Shown: positions 51,456 through 60,648, numbered from the stretch's first letter. The stretch is 64,000 nucleotides of DNA from Goodfellowiella coeruleoviolacea (GCF_024171785.1 NZ_JAMTCK010000003.1:434001-498000), one strand, 5' to 3'. Notes: generated by a model from the letters alone, not told the origin. Numbers and translations are program-made.

Positions 51456-51688
51456 CGCACCACGATCCACAGAGGACTGTTGTGGGTTCCTGGTTAAGTT
51501 GATCTCCTTGCGGGACAAGGAAACATGATCAACTGTGCGGAGCGAACCATACCGTCGCAAGTGGACCGATGCGGCCGCGCGTGGTGGTTCTCACTCCGGC
51601 CCAACCCGGGGAGCGTCCGACCCGTCATCTCCGTTGACACCACGGTGGAACAGCGGCGGCAACGGGAGCGGCGGCAACGGCAGGGGAT

Positions 51689-52612
51689 ATGGGCAGCGAG
51701 GAGAAGGCCGCGCGGCAGCGCAGGATCGACATCAAGCCAACCCAGGTGATCGCCGGGGCGCTGGCGGCGGTGGCCGCCGCGGTGCTCGGTTCCCAGCTCG
51801 GCGTGGCCGGCACCGTGGTGGGCGCGGCCATGGCCAGTGTGATCAGCACGGTGGGCACGACCCTGCTCCAGCACTCCATCGACCGCACCAGGGCCACGGT
51901 CCGCCAGGTGAGCGGGAAGGCCGGGGCGGCCGGCGACGCGCACCCGGCCGGGCACGGCGCGTCGACCCGGACCGCGGTGGTGGACCGGCCGCCGGCGGTG
52001 GTGTCACCTCGGCACATGTCCGGTGATCTCAGCGCCCCGGACGCCCCGGACGCCCCGGACGCCCCCGGCGGCGCCCCCGCGCCAGTGCGGCGGCGGGCCT
52101 GGGTGCCGGTGGCCGTGGTCAGCGCGCTGGTGTTCGTGGTCGGCATGCTGGTGGTCACCGGCGTCGAGTGGATGCGCGGCCAGCCGCTGGCCGGCGGTCA
52201 GGGCACCACGCTCAGCCGACTCACCGGCGGTTCCCCGCAGCAGCCCGCCACCCCGGGGCCCGCCACCGGGTCCACGCAGGGGCCGGGTTCGGGGGCGGAC
52301 CCGCAGCGGCAGGACACCGAATCCGCGGCGCCGACCACCGGCACGACCACACCGACCACCACCGGGCCGACCACCGCCGGGTCGACCGCCACGGGGCCGA
52401 CCACCGCTGGGCCGTCCACCACCGGGGCTGGGGCCGCGACCACGGGTGAGCCCACCACGCCGGCCTCGACCGACGCGGGAGAGCCGGAGCGGCAGCGGCC
52501 GACGACCGGCCAGCAGCCCACCGAACCGGGCACGGGCAACGGCGCAGGAGTTGGTCCGGACCAGGCCGCGCCCCCCGAGCGGATCAACCCGCTTCGCTCG
52601 AACGGCGGGTGA
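51689..52612 (+). CDS. membrane protein with disordered Thr-rich tail (paralogue 2)
   Basis: A 307-residue paralogue of the preceding protein. It has IKPTQVIAGALAAVAAAVLGSQLGVAGTVVGAAMASVISTVG near residues 14-55, then a linker that includes a DAPDAPDAPGG run, a membrane helix (WVPVAVVSALVFVVGMLVVTGVEW), and a long outer tail with TTTGPTTAGSTATGPTTAG repeats. ATG 51689 follows GGCAGGGG. The tandem pair probably arose by duplication. Possibly cell-envelope proteins; no enzymatic motif is seen. Confidence 0.75.
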   Translation: MGSEEKAARQRRIDIKPTQVIAGALAAVAAAVLGSQLGVAGTVVGAAMASVISTVGTTLLQHSIDRTRATVRQVSGKAGAAGDAHPAGHGASTRTAVVDRPPAVVSPRHMSGDLSAPDAPDAPDAPGGAPAPVRRRAWVPVAVVSALVFVVGMLVVTGVEWMRGQPLAGGQGTTLSRLTGGSPQQPATPGPATGSTQGPGSGADPQRQDTESAAPTTGTTTPTTTGPTTAGSTATGPTTAGPSTTGAGAATTGEPTTPASTDAGEPERQRPTTGQQPTEPGTGNGAGVGPDQAAPPERINPLRSNGG

Positions 52613-52834
52613 CTGCGGTGCGTGCGCGCGACGTGGTTGCGCTGCGCTGATCACCCGAGGCGTGATCGTCACCATTTTGGGCGTGTTAACGGTCAATCGC
52701 TACAGACCGCATTTGTTTTACGGTGATATATGACACACTCGATTCCTCGGTGGTCATCTCCGTTATAGACAACTCCTCGGTAACTGACTGCACGTGGACG
52801 CACACGCTGGTCTGAACGACCGAAGGGAGGGCGC

Positions 52835-52996
52835 ATGGAGTTCGCGGTCGAGTCACACGCGAGCCGCTCCCCACGCGTTCCCACCTCGTCGCCGGCGGTG
52901 CCCTGCTGGTTCCTGAACGCCCTGCCCGCGCTGCCCGTTCACCTGCCCGCGCGCCGGCCGCTGCGAAGACCAGCCAGACCCACTGCTCAGCGCTGA
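52835..52996 (+). CDS. possible small basic protein (53 residues)
   Basis: Open frame of 53 residues, ATG 52835, preceded by a good GAAGGGAGGG ribosome site and by an unusually AT-rich stretch (52680-52790) that looks like a promoter. The product is Pro/Arg-rich with a single cysteine (SPAVPCWFLNALPALP) and ends RPARPTAQR. It lies in the 520-bp spacer before the S1 protease. No family recognised. It could be a leader peptide or chance. Confidence 0.35.
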   Translation: MEFAVESHASRSPRVPTSSPAVPCWFLNALPALPVHLPARRPLRRPARPTAQR

Positions 52997-53132
52997 TCAC
53001 GCGGCTGATCACGCGTTAAGCGGTGGGGCGACCCCTGCCGCCGCCCCACCACCCGTCCCCCTAGAACTCCCGAGAGCTGTCCCTGCAACAGGCTCCCGGG
53101 TTCCCTGCACCCAACATGAGGGAGACGATCAG

Positions 53133-54302
53133 ATGAACCGCATGCGTGCGGCCCGTCTCGTCGGCGCTGTCCTGGTGGCCACCGGAGCGGCCATCACCGT
53201 CAGCGTACCGGCGACGGCGCAGCCCACGACGGGCTCGTCCACCAACACCTCGCTCGCCCCCCAGGTCCTGGCCGCGCTCCAGCGCGACCTGGGGCTGACC
53301 AGCGAGCAGGTCACCGCGCGGTTGACCAGCGAGGCCAGGGCGACCGAGGCCGAGCAACTGCTGCGCGGCACGCTCGGCGGACTGTTCGGCGGCGCCTGGT
53401 ACGACGCCGGGCTCGGCCGGCTGGTGGTCGGCGTGACCGACCCGGCCAAGGCCGACCAGGTCCGCGCGGCCGGTGCCGAGCCCACCGTGGTCCGGCACTC
53501 GCTGAGCCGGCTCAGCGACGCCAAGGCCGCACTGGACAGGGCGGGCGCGCCGAAGTCGGTCACCGGCTGGTACGTGGACGCCGCCAGCAACAGCGTGGTG
53601 GTCAAGGTCAACCGGAACACCCGGGACGCGGCCACCGACACCTTCCTGGCCACGGCGCGGACCCTGACCGACGCCGTGCGGGTGGTCGAGGTGGACCAGG
53701 CTCCCCGGCTGCTGGCCGACCTGCGCGGCGGCGACGCCTGGTACATCGGCACCAGCGGCCGGTGCTCGGTCGGGTTCAACGCGGTGGGCGCGGACGGCGG
53801 CGAGTACTTCGTCACCGCCGGCCACTGCACCGAGGGCGGTGGCACGGCCTACGGTCCGGACCAGCGCACCCCACTGGGCGCGATCAGCGAGAGCACCTTC
53901 GGCGCTGGTGGCGACTACGGCAAGGTCGACGTGACCGCCACCGGCTGGAACCTGCTGGGCGAGGTGAGCGGCTACGACAGCGCGGACGTGACCGTGGCCG
54001 GCTCCACCGAGGCGCCGGTGGGCGCGTCGATCTGCCGGTCGGGCTCCACGACCGGGTGGCACTGCGGGACGGTGGAGTCCAAGGACGAGACCGTGCAGTA
54101 CGCGGAGGGCGCGGTCGAGGGGCTCACCCAGACCGACGTGTGCGCCGAGCCCGGTGACTCGGGCGGGTCCTGGATCAGCGACGACCAGGCCCAGGGCGTG
54201 ACCTCGGGTGGCTCCGGCGACTGCACCTCCGGCGGCACCACCTACTTCCAGCCGATCAACGAGGCGCTCAGCGCCTACGACCTGGAGCTGGTCACCGGCT
54301 GA
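53133..54302 (+). CDS. secreted S1 serine protease (alpha-lytic/streptogrisin type)
   Basis: A 389-residue exported protease precursor. The signal peptide (1-29) ends in ATAQ. A pro-domain (about 40-190) resembles the alpha-lytic/streptogrisin prosegment that folds and inhibits the enzyme. The mature protease starts near GGDAWYIGTSGRCSVGF. The catalytic triad is His in VTAGHC near 230, Asp in DYGKVDV near 264 and Ser in PGDSGGSW near 342. Cysteines flank these in the usual disulfide positions. The enzyme should be made as a zymogen and cleave itself. Followed by a strong terminator. Confidence 0.93.
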   Translation: MNRMRAARLVGAVLVATGAAITVSVPATAQPTTGSSTNTSLAPQVLAALQRDLGLTSEQVTARLTSEARATEAEQLLRGTLGGLFGGAWYDAGLGRLVVGVTDPAKADQVRAAGAEPTVVRHSLSRLSDAKAALDRAGAPKSVTGWYVDAASNSVVVKVNRNTRDAATDTFLATARTLTDAVRVVEVDQAPRLLADLRGGDAWYIGTSGRCSVGFNAVGADGGEYFVTAGHCTEGGGTAYGPDQRTPLGAISESTFGAGGDYGKVDVTATGWNLLGEVSGYDSADVTVAGSTEAPVGASICRSGSTTGWHCGTVESKDETVQYAEGAVEGLTQTDVCAEPGDSGGSWISDDQAQGVTSGGSGDCTSGGTTYFQPINEALSAYDLELVTG

Positions 54303-54373
54303 CCGGTTCCCGGCCGGCACCACCACCGGCCTGCTCCACCAGGTGGGTGAAACCCTGCTAGCCCACCTGTGCC

Positions 54374-54410
54374 AGGTGCCCCCGGGCTGTCACACCGCCC
54401 GGGGGCACCT
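54374..54410 (+). terminator. terminator hairpin after S1 protease gene
   Basis: Perfect 14-bp stem AGGTGCCCCCGGGC (54374-54387) and its complement (54397-54410), followed by CCCTGTTTCC. It lies between the convergent protease and ArsR genes. Confidence 0.78.
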
Positions 54411-54439
54411 CCCTGTTTCCGGGCCCGCTCCGGAGCGGG

Positions 54440-54778
54440 TCACTCGGCCAGGTGCACATCCCCGTGCGGCCCGTCGACCTCGGCCGCGGCCAGCAGGGCG
54501 GGCACCAGGCCGGGGAACCGGGCGTCGAGATCGGCCTGGCGCAGGCGGACGAAGCAGCGGGTGCCCTCCTGGCGCGTCCAGGTGAGGCCCGCGTCCCGCA
54601 GCACCCTGAGGTGGTGGCTGAGCGTGGACTTGGCCACGGGGGCCCGCAGCTCGCTCCAGGCGCGCTCCTGGCCGTCGGAGAGCAGGCGGACCAGGCCCAG
54701 TCGGATGGGGTCACCGAGTGCGGCGAGCAGTCGGGTCAGGCTGATCGCGGGGGTATCGGGGTGAACGGGCTGGCGCAC
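54440..54778 (-). CDS. ArsR-family winged-helix repressor
   Basis: A 112-residue ArsR-type regulator with LLAALGDPIRLGLVRLLSDGQERAWSELRAPVAKSTLSHHLRVLRDAGLTWTRQEGTRCFVRLR. No metal-binding cysteine motif is evident, so it may sense something else. GTG 54778 is preferred because an ATG at 54814 would leave only 21 bp to the divergent SDR gene. The spacer contains GTTCATCGAAC and repeats of CATCGAAC (54802-54820), a probable operator shared with the SDR gene. Confidence 0.85.
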   Translation of the reverse strand: MRQPVHPDTPAISLTRLLAALGDPIRLGLVRLLSDGQERAWSELRAPVAKSTLSHHLRVLRDAGLTWTRQEGTRCFVRLRQADLDARFPGLVPALLAAAEVDGPHGDVHLAE

Positions 54779-54835
54779 ACCCCATGATAACTTCGTTCTA
54801 AGTTCATCGAACATCGAACACACTGGGGGTGGCCT

Positions 54836-55609
54836 GTGTCGGCCGACGTGAATCCGACGACCAGCGACCTGACCGACCGCGCCGTGATCGTCACCGGCGC
54901 CGGCTCCGGCATCGGCCGGGCCACCGCCCTGGCGTTCGCCCTGGCCGGCGCGCGGGTCCTGGGCGTGGGACGGCGGCCCGACGCGCTGGCCGCCACGGCC
55001 GAACAGCACCCGGCCATCGCGGCCTTCCCGGCCGACCTGCGCGCCGAGGACAGCGCCGAGGCGGTCATCGCCGCCGCGGTGCGGCGGTGGGGGCGGGTCG
55101 ACGTGGTGGTGAACAACGCCGGGGTGACCCTGCCGCTGCCGCTGGCCGAGGTCACCGCCGCCCAGATCGCCGACCTGATGGCCGTCAACGTGACCGCGCC
55201 CAGCCTGCTCGCCCGCGCCGCACTGCCGTGGCTGACCGACACCCGGGGCGCGATCGTCAACGTGTCCAGCACGTTCGGCCACCGGCCGGCCGCGGGCGTG
55301 GCGCACTACGCGGCGTCCAAGGCCGCGCTGGAGCAGCTGACCCGGAGCTGGGCACTGGAACTGGCTCCGCACCGCATCCGGGTCAACGCGGTCGCGCCCG
55401 GCCCCACGGAGAGCGAGGCCCTGGCCGCCGCCGGCCTGTCGCCCGCCGAGGTCGACCAGGTCAAGCGGGCCGAGGCCGCCCGCATCCCCCTGGGCCGCCG
55501 AGGGGAGCCGGCCGAGGTGGCCACCTGGATCGTGCGGCTGGCCGATCCGCGCGCCACCTGGCTGACCGGCCAGGTGCTCACCGTGGACGGCGGCTTCGAA
55601 CTGGCCTGA
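54836..55609 (+). CDS. short-chain dehydrogenase/reductase (FabG-like)
   Basis: A 257-residue classical SDR. VTGAGSGIGRATALAFALAGARVLGVGRRPDAL gives the cofactor fold with arginines after strand 2, suggesting NADP. NNAG is near residue 96, Ser in VNVSSTFG and the catalytic YAASKAA near 155. It ends with the usual LTVDGGFELA. GTG 54836 follows TGGGGGTGG. Divergent from the ArsR gene, which probably represses it. Substrate unknown. Confidence 0.9.
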   Translation: MSADVNPTTSDLTDRAVIVTGAGSGIGRATALAFALAGARVLGVGRRPDALAATAEQHPAIAAFPADLRAEDSAEAVIAAAVRRWGRVDVVVNNAGVTLPLPLAEVTAAQIADLMAVNVTAPSLLARAALPWLTDTRGAIVNVSSTFGHRPAAGVAHYAASKAALEQLTRSWALELAPHRIRVNAVAPGPTESEALAAAGLSPAEVDQVKRAEAARIPLGRRGEPAEVATWIVRLADPRATWLTGQVLTVDGGFELA

Positions 55610-55952
55610 GCCAGCCCTGGCACCGCGCACCGCGGCCCGTCGCACCCGGAATTCCCTCGGACGTGGTCACCAACAATCCGATCGAGGGTTTTTATGCCAC
55701 TTCTGGGTGAACCAGTCTTCGGCTCGTTTGGTTTTCGCGGTTCCAGTCGGCACGGTTCATGACCGACAGCGCGGTCGGCGATATCCGCACCGGTCGGCAC
55801 AATTGTCCTTCCCAACAGATCACCCCCCCCGGCAGAAAGCGGTTTCGGCATCGCTGGTCCGTGACGGACATGTCCGATCCGTGTCGGCCAGCGGTGGTCC
55901 TGGCTGCGACCTGCGGCGGGGGAGCCAACAACAACGGGAAGGTTGTCCATCG
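55610..55952. other. intergenic region without gene, AT-richer
   Basis: 343 bp upstream of the condensation-domain gene. The part 55660-55830 is clearly less GC-rich than the flanks (for example GAGGGTTTTTATGCC) and probably contains that gene's promoter. No convincing gene or operator was found. Confidence 0.5.
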
Positions 55953-57353
55953 GTGTTGCAGATCCCACTTGTCGAGCTGGACATCGAGCCCGGCCACGTC
56001 GTCGAATGGCGGCCGTACTCCAAGAAGATGCACAACGCGGGCGATCCGGCGCCACCGCACGGAATCGCCTCCTACAACCAGGAAAAGCATTTCGCCGTGG
56101 CGCTGGAGGCGCGCAGCGCGAACGATTCGTTCGGTTCCTACATCGCGGTCACCTTCGAGATATCCGGCCCGCCCGACCGCGCGGCGATCGAGGCCGCGCT
56201 GCTGCACTTCATCCGCCGCCACGAGGTGCTGCGCTGCGAGTTCCGGCCCCTCGGGGAGAACCTGGCCTGCGACGCCTTCGAACCGGACGACATCGCGCTC
56301 GAACCCGTCGACCTGGGGCCGGTCGACTCGGCCAGCGAGCTGCGCGCCTACCTGGCCGACTGCTTCGAGAAGAACGTGGACGCGCTGTCCTGGCCGCCGC
56401 TGGTCATGGGCGTGGTGACCAGGCCGGAGTCCGCCACGGTGTACCTCGCGTTCGACCACATCGTGCTGGACGGGGTGTCCACGCCGATCGCGGTGCACGA
56501 CATCGCCACCGCGTACGCGATGTTCACCGGGGGACAGCGGGTCGTGCTGCCCGAGGTGGGCAGCTACGTCGACTTCAGCCGGGAGGAGCGCCGGCGCACC
56601 GCGGCCATGGACGTCGACGACAGCCGACTCGACTACTGGAAGGGGTTCATGGCGCGCAACGGCGGGTTCTTCCCGTCGTTCCCGCTGGACCTCGGGATCG
56701 AGCCGGGCGGCATGTACCCCACGGTCAACGACGCGGCGACGCTGCTGGGCGCCGCCGAGGTCGACGCGCTGGAGGGCCGGTGCCGCGCGGTGGGCGGCAA
56801 GCTGTTCATGGCGGTGCTGGCGGCGGTCGGGGTCTCGCTGCGCAAGGAGGGCGGGCCGGACGTCTACCGGGGACTCATGCCGATCAGCGAACGCGGCGAC
56901 GGCTGTTACGCCGGTGCCGTGGGGTGGTTCGTCAACACGCTGCCGATCGAACTCCGCGTGGCGGAGGACCAGGACTTCGCCGAGGTCATGGCCGGTGCCC
57001 AGGTGGCGACCGCGGAAATGCTGCGGCACACCGACGTGCCCTTCGTCAAGGCGTGGCACCTGCTCGCCCCGCAGTACGCCCGGCTCCGCTCCTGGCCGTT
57101 CGCGGTGAACTTCCTGTCCTACCTGGACTTCCGCAAGGCGCTCGGTGCCGAGCACCACCTCAGGTGGAAGGCCAGGATGCACATCTGGTCGTCCCACAGC
57201 AACGGCATGTGCTTCTGGTTCCACCGCACCGACACCGGGCTGCACCTGAACACCGTCTACGCGGACACGCCCCAGGCGCGGCGGACCCGGGCCGCGTTCG
57301 GGCGGACCCTGGCGCGGACGATCGCGAACATGGCCCACTCCGGCACGTTCTGA
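55953..57353 (+). CDS. stand-alone condensation-domain acyltransferase-like protein
   Basis: A 466-residue protein consisting only of an NRPS-type condensation/acyltransferase fold. The active-site motif HHxxxDG reads DHIVLDG near residue 168: the second, catalytic His and the Asp-Gly are kept, and the first His is Asp. Other landmarks are FIRRHEVLRCEF early and VGWFVNTLPIEL near 325. No adenylation or carrier domain is present in the window. It could acylate a free substrate like PapA/WES-type enzymes or serve a pathway in trans. GTG 55953 (GGGAAGG 11 bp upstream) is the likely start; TTG 55956 is an alternative. Confidence 0.85.
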   Translation: MLQIPLVELDIEPGHVVEWRPYSKKMHNAGDPAPPHGIASYNQEKHFAVALEARSANDSFGSYIAVTFEISGPPDRAAIEAALLHFIRRHEVLRCEFRPLGENLACDAFEPDDIALEPVDLGPVDSASELRAYLADCFEKNVDALSWPPLVMGVVTRPESATVYLAFDHIVLDGVSTPIAVHDIATAYAMFTGGQRVVLPEVGSYVDFSREERRRTAAMDVDDSRLDYWKGFMARNGGFFPSFPLDLGIEPGGMYPTVNDAATLLGAAEVDALEGRCRAVGGKLFMAVLAAVGVSLRKEGGPDVYRGLMPISERGDGCYAGAVGWFVNTLPIELRVAEDQDFAEVMAGAQVATAEMLRHTDVPFVKAWHLLAPQYARLRSWPFAVNFLSYLDFRKALGAEHHLRWKARMHIWSSHSNGMCFWFHRTDTGLHLNTVYADTPQARRTRAAFGRTLARTIANMAHSGTF

Positions 57354-57431
57354 CCCGCGCTGGTCACCGCTGATCACTGCTGAACGCCGCTGAGCATCGC
57401 TGACCCGCACCGGCCGGCCAGCCGGCGCGGG

Positions 57432-57860
57432 TCAGCCGACCAGGGCCTGGAGCAGGTCGCGCAGGGCTTCCTGCTGGTCGGGGGTGAGCGGGGTCAGCGG
57501 TGAGCGGTCGTCCAGGTGCCTGAGCACGGTGGCGCGCCGGCGCCGGCCCTGCGGGGTGAGCACGATCTGCTTGGCCCGCCGGTCGGTCGGGTGCGGCTGG
57601 CGCTGCACCAGGCCCTGCTGTTCGAGCCGGTCGAGCACGAACGTGGCGTTCGAGGCCTCGCAGGACATCCGGTTGGCCAGTTCCCGCGCGGTGATCGGCT
57701 CGGACAGTTCGCGGAGCGCCACCACCTGGCTGGCGGTGAGGCCGAGTTCGTCGGCGACCCGCCGCACGTGGCTGTCCAGCCGCTGGGCGAACTGGTGGAC
57801 CAGCTTGCACACGTCGCGGTCGATCCCACCGTTGGTCGCCGGGTCCCGCTCTGCTGGCAT
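57432..57860 (-). CDS. MarR-family regulator
   Basis: A 142-residue MarR protein: winged helix with LGLTASQVVALRELSEPITARELANRMSCEASNATFVLDRLEQQGLVQRQPHPTDRRAKQIVLTPQGRRRRA, flanked by dimerisation helices. ATG 57860. It is divergent from an MFS exporter gene with an inverted repeat between them, and so likely represses it. A cysteine in MSCEASNATF lies in the recognition helix region and might sense oxidants. Confidence 0.9.
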   Translation of the reverse strand: MPAERDPATNGGIDRDVCKLVHQFAQRLDSHVRRVADELGLTASQVVALRELSEPITARELANRMSCEASNATFVLDRLEQQGLVQRQPHPTDRRAKQIVLTPQGRRRRATVLRHLDDRSPLTPLTPDQQEALRDLLQALVG

Positions 57861-57904
57861 GCCCCGAGTGTAGTGGCGCGGATGCTTCGATTCATGGTAG
57901 TTCT

Positions 57905-57923
57905 AGTTCGTATCATTCGAACT
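57905..57923. promoter_or_regulatory. candidate MarR operator
   Basis: Inverted repeat AGTTCG-N7-CGAACT in an AT-rich patch with further TCGAA words (57893-57945), between divergent marR and the MFS gene. Typical position and length for MarR control. Confidence 0.55.
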
Positions 57924-57966
57924 CGAATTACTATGACTCGAACCAGTGTGCTCCTGGGGGTTCCGG

Positions 57967-59124
57967 TTGCCGCTTCCCGTCCTCTCCCTCATGCTCGTCG
58001 TCTTCAGCCTCACCACCGGCGAGTTCCTGATCGCCGGCATCCTGCCGGACGTGGCCGCCGACCTGGCCGTGTCCGTCTCCGCCGCCGGCCTGCTGACCAC
58101 CGCCTACGCCGTGGGCATGATCGTGGGCGGCCCGGTGGTCACCGCGCTGACCGCCCGGCGGGCCCGCAAGCCGCTCATCGTCGGACTGGTCGCCGTGTCA
58201 CTGGTCGGCAACCTCGGGTCGGCGCTGGCCCCGAACTACCCGGTGCTGCTGGTGGCGCGATGGGTCGCCGGCCTGGTCGTGGCCACGTTCTTCGCCGTCG
58301 CGATCGCCACCGCCGTCGGCATGGCGCCCGAGGGCAAACAGGCCAGCACCGTCGCCAAGGTGACGCTGGGCATGAACCTCGGCATCGTGCTCGGCACGCC
58401 GCTGGGCACCGCGGTCGGCCACACCCTCGGCTGGCGGGCCAGCTTCGCCGCGGTCGCCGCGGTCAGCGCCGTCGCCCTGCTGCTGGTGCTGCGGTTCCTG
58501 CCGGCCCAACCGGCCGCGGCCACCGGGCCGGTCCGCGCGGAACTGCGCGTGTTCACCAGCCCGGCGCTGTGGTGGGCGATCGCCCTCACCGCGGTCGGCA
58601 ACGTCGGCGTGGTGATGGTCTTCACCTACATCGCCCCACTGCTCACCGAGGTCAGCGGGTTCAGCGCCACCGCGATCCCGGTGCTGCTGCTGGTCTACGG
58701 CGCCGGGGCGGTGCTGGGCAACTTCCTCGGCGGGTGGCTGGCCGACCGCGCGCTGCTGCCCTCGCTCGTCGGCCTGCTCGCCGTGCTCGTCGCCGTGCTG
58801 GCGCTGTTCTGGCTGGTCAGCCCCTACCAGGTGGGTGCGGCGGTGCTGACCTTCGGGCTCGGCGTGCTGGCGTTCGCGATCATCCCCGGCATGCAGACCC
58901 GGGTGCTGGCCACGGCCGGCGCCGCGCCCACCCTGGCCGTGGCGGTCAACGCGTCCGGCTTCCAGCTCGCCGCCGCGTTCGCCGGCTGGCTGGGCGGCTG
59001 GGTGATCGGCGACGGCCCAGGGCCGAGGGCGGTCGCCCTGGTGGCCGCGCTGCTCACGGTGGTCGGCCTCGGCATCGCCGGACACGCCCTGCGCCAGGAC
59101 CGCCAGCCGGTCACCAGCGCGTGA
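57967..59124 (+). CDS. DHA1-family (AraJ/CmlR-like) MFS exporter
   Basis: A 385-residue, 12-helix exporter. It starts PLPVLSLMLVVFSLTTGEFLIAGILPDVAADL, the mark of the AraJ/chloramphenicol-efflux group (helix 1 with E-F-L-I-A-G-I-L-P). Motif A is VVTALTARRARKPLIVG, and helix 4 reads LLVARWVAGLVVATFFAVAIATA. The TTG at 57967 is chosen because TGGGGG precedes it; a GTG at 57946 has no ribosome site. Probably regulated by the divergent MarR and co-transcribed with the SDR gene 38 bp downstream. Confidence 0.87.
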   Translation: MPLPVLSLMLVVFSLTTGEFLIAGILPDVAADLAVSVSAAGLLTTAYAVGMIVGGPVVTALTARRARKPLIVGLVAVSLVGNLGSALAPNYPVLLVARWVAGLVVATFFAVAIATAVGMAPEGKQASTVAKVTLGMNLGIVLGTPLGTAVGHTLGWRASFAAVAAVSAVALLLVLRFLPAQPAAATGPVRAELRVFTSPALWWAIALTAVGNVGVVMVFTYIAPLLTEVSGFSATAIPVLLLVYGAGAVLGNFLGGWLADRALLPSLVGLLAVLVAVLALFWLVSPYQVGAAVLTFGLGVLAFAIIPGMQTRVLATAGAAPTLAVAVNASGFQLAAAFAGWLGGWVIGDGPGPRAVALVAALLTVVGLGIAGHALRQDRQPVTSA

Positions 59125-59162
59125 CGCGCCGGCCGAGCACCACGCGAACAGGAGGGAAGACA

Positions 59163-59924
59163 ATGAACTGGCCAACCGGAACCACGCTGGCCGGCAAGGT
59201 GGCCCTGGTGACCGGCGGATCGCGCGGCATCGGCGCGGCGACCGTCCGCGCACTGGCCGCCCAGGGCGCCGCGGTGGCGCTCAGCTACGCCGACTCCGCC
59301 GACCGGGCCGAGGCCCTGGCGGCCGACCTGCGCCACGCGGGCACGCAGGCCACCGCCTACCGCGCCGACCAGGCCGACCCCCGCCAGGTCAGCGACCTGG
59401 TGCAGGCGGTCGCGGCGGACTTCGGCCGGCTCGACATCCTGGTCAACAACGCGGCCACCTACGTCACCGGCCGGGTCGACGACGCCGAACCGGACCTCGC
59501 CCGACTCGACCGGCAGCTCGCGGTCAACGTCGGCGGCGTCACCGCGGCCGTGCGGGCCGCCGCCCGCGTCCTGGGCCCTGGCGGCCGGATCATCACGGTG
59601 GGGTCCATGCAGGCCAGCAGGGCCGGCTTCGCCGGAGTCGCCGACTACGCCGCGACCAAGGCCGCGATCATCGGCTACACCAGGGGCGCGGCCAGGGACC
59701 TTGGGCCCCGCGGCATCACCGTCAACGTGGTCCAGCCCGGCTCGGTCGCCACCGACATGAACCCGCCGGACGGGCCGTTCGCCGACGTCCAGCGCGCGGC
59801 CAACGCCGTGGGCCGGTTCGGCCGCCCGGAGGAGATCGCCGCCGGGATCGTGTTCCTGGCCGGGCCGGCGGCGTCCTTCATCACCGGCGCCGTCCTGGAC
59901 ATCGACGGCGGCTACCTGGCCTGA
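59163..59924 (+). CDS. short-chain dehydrogenase/reductase
   Basis: A 253-residue classical [41 protein letters not shown] near residue 97 (variant of NNAG), Ser in [18 protein letters not shown] near 162, and the final [12 protein letters not shown] 59163 follows AGGAGGGAAG. It is 38 bp behind the exporter gene and its last 13 bases overlap the end of thiE on the other strand. Possibly detoxifies the exporter's substrate. Confidence 0.9.
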   Translation: MNWPTGTTLAGKVALVTGGSRGIGAATVRALAAQGAAVALSYADSADRAEALAADLRHAGTQATAYRADQADPRQVSDLVQAVAADFGRLDILVNNAATYVTGRVDDAEPDLARLDRQLAVNVGGVTAAVRAAARVLGPGGRIITVGSMQASRAGFAGVADYAATKAAIIGYTRGAARDLGPRGITVNVVQPGSVATDMNPPDGPFADVQRAANAVGRFGRPEEIAAGIVFLAGPAASFITGAVLDIDGGYLA

Positions 59925-60604
59925 GCAGCGCCGTCGCCCTGAGCCAGCGCGTCCGCGAGCCGCCTGGCCGCCGCCCGCGGGTCCGCGGCCTCGGTGATGG
60001 CCCGGACCACCACGATCCGGCTGGCACCGGCCGCGCGCACCTCGGGCAGCCGGTCGTGGTCGATGCCACCGATGGCGAACCAGGGCCGGTCCGGTGCGGC
60101 CGCGGCCGTGGACCGCACCAGGTCCAGGCCGGGCGCGGGCCGGCCCGGCTTGGTCGGCGTCGGCCAGCACGGGCCCACGCAGAAGTAGTCCACGCCCGGC
60201 TCGCGCGCGGCGGCCTGCGCCTGGGCCGGGTCGTGCGTGGACCGGCCGATCACCACGTGCTCACCGAGAATCCGCCGGGCCACCGGCACCGGCAGGTCGT
60301 CCTGGCCCAGGTGCAGCACGTCGGCCTGGGCGGCCAGGGCCACGTCCGCCCGGTCGTTCACGGCCAGCAGCGCGCCGTGTCGCTCGCAGGCCGCGGCGAT
60401 CACCTCCAGGGCGGCCAGCTCCTGCCTGGCCTCCAGCGGCGCGCCGCCGGTCTTGTCGCGCAACTGCACGACGTCCACGCCCCCGGCCAGTGCCGCGTCC
60501 ACGAACTCGGCCAAGTCGCCCCGGTCCGCGCGGGCGTCGGTGCAGAGGTAGAGCCGGGCGGTGGCGAGCCGCTGCCTGATCTGGTTCCCGTCAAGTCCTG
60601 GCAC
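59912..60604 (-). CDS. thiE: thiamine-phosphate synthase
   Basis: A 230-residue TIM-barrel enzyme joining the hydroxymethylpyrimidine diphosphate and thiazole phosphate moieties to thiamine phosphate. Typical blocks: [19 protein letters not shown] near residue 43, [62 protein letters not shown] and WFAIGGID. The GTG start at 60604 faces away from the riboswitch-controlled thiO operon. It overlaps the convergent SDR gene by 13 bp. Confidence 0.93.
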   Translation of the reverse strand: MPGLDGNQIRQRLATARLYLCTDARADRGDLAEFVDAALAGGVDVVQLRDKTGGAPLEARQELAALEVIAAACERHGALLAVNDRADVALAAQADVLHLGQDDLPVPVARRILGEHVVIGRSTHDPAQAQAAAREPGVDYFCVGPCWPTPTKPGRPAPGLDLVRSTAAAAPDRPWFAIGGIDHDRLPEVRAAGASRIVVVRAITEAADPRAAARRLADALAQGDGAAQAR

Positions 60605-60648
60605 AGCCGCAGACCGTAGTCCGCCGGCGTGCGCTACGGTGGAGCCCG

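Noticed and set aside
55953-57353. Part of an NRPS gene cluster
   Set aside because: No adenylation, carrier or thioesterase domain within the window on either side.
57946-57966. GTG at 57946 as start of the DHA1 exporter
   Set aside because: No ribosome site precedes it and the added residues are polar and non-homologous; TTG 57967 has TGGGGG upstream and matches the family start.
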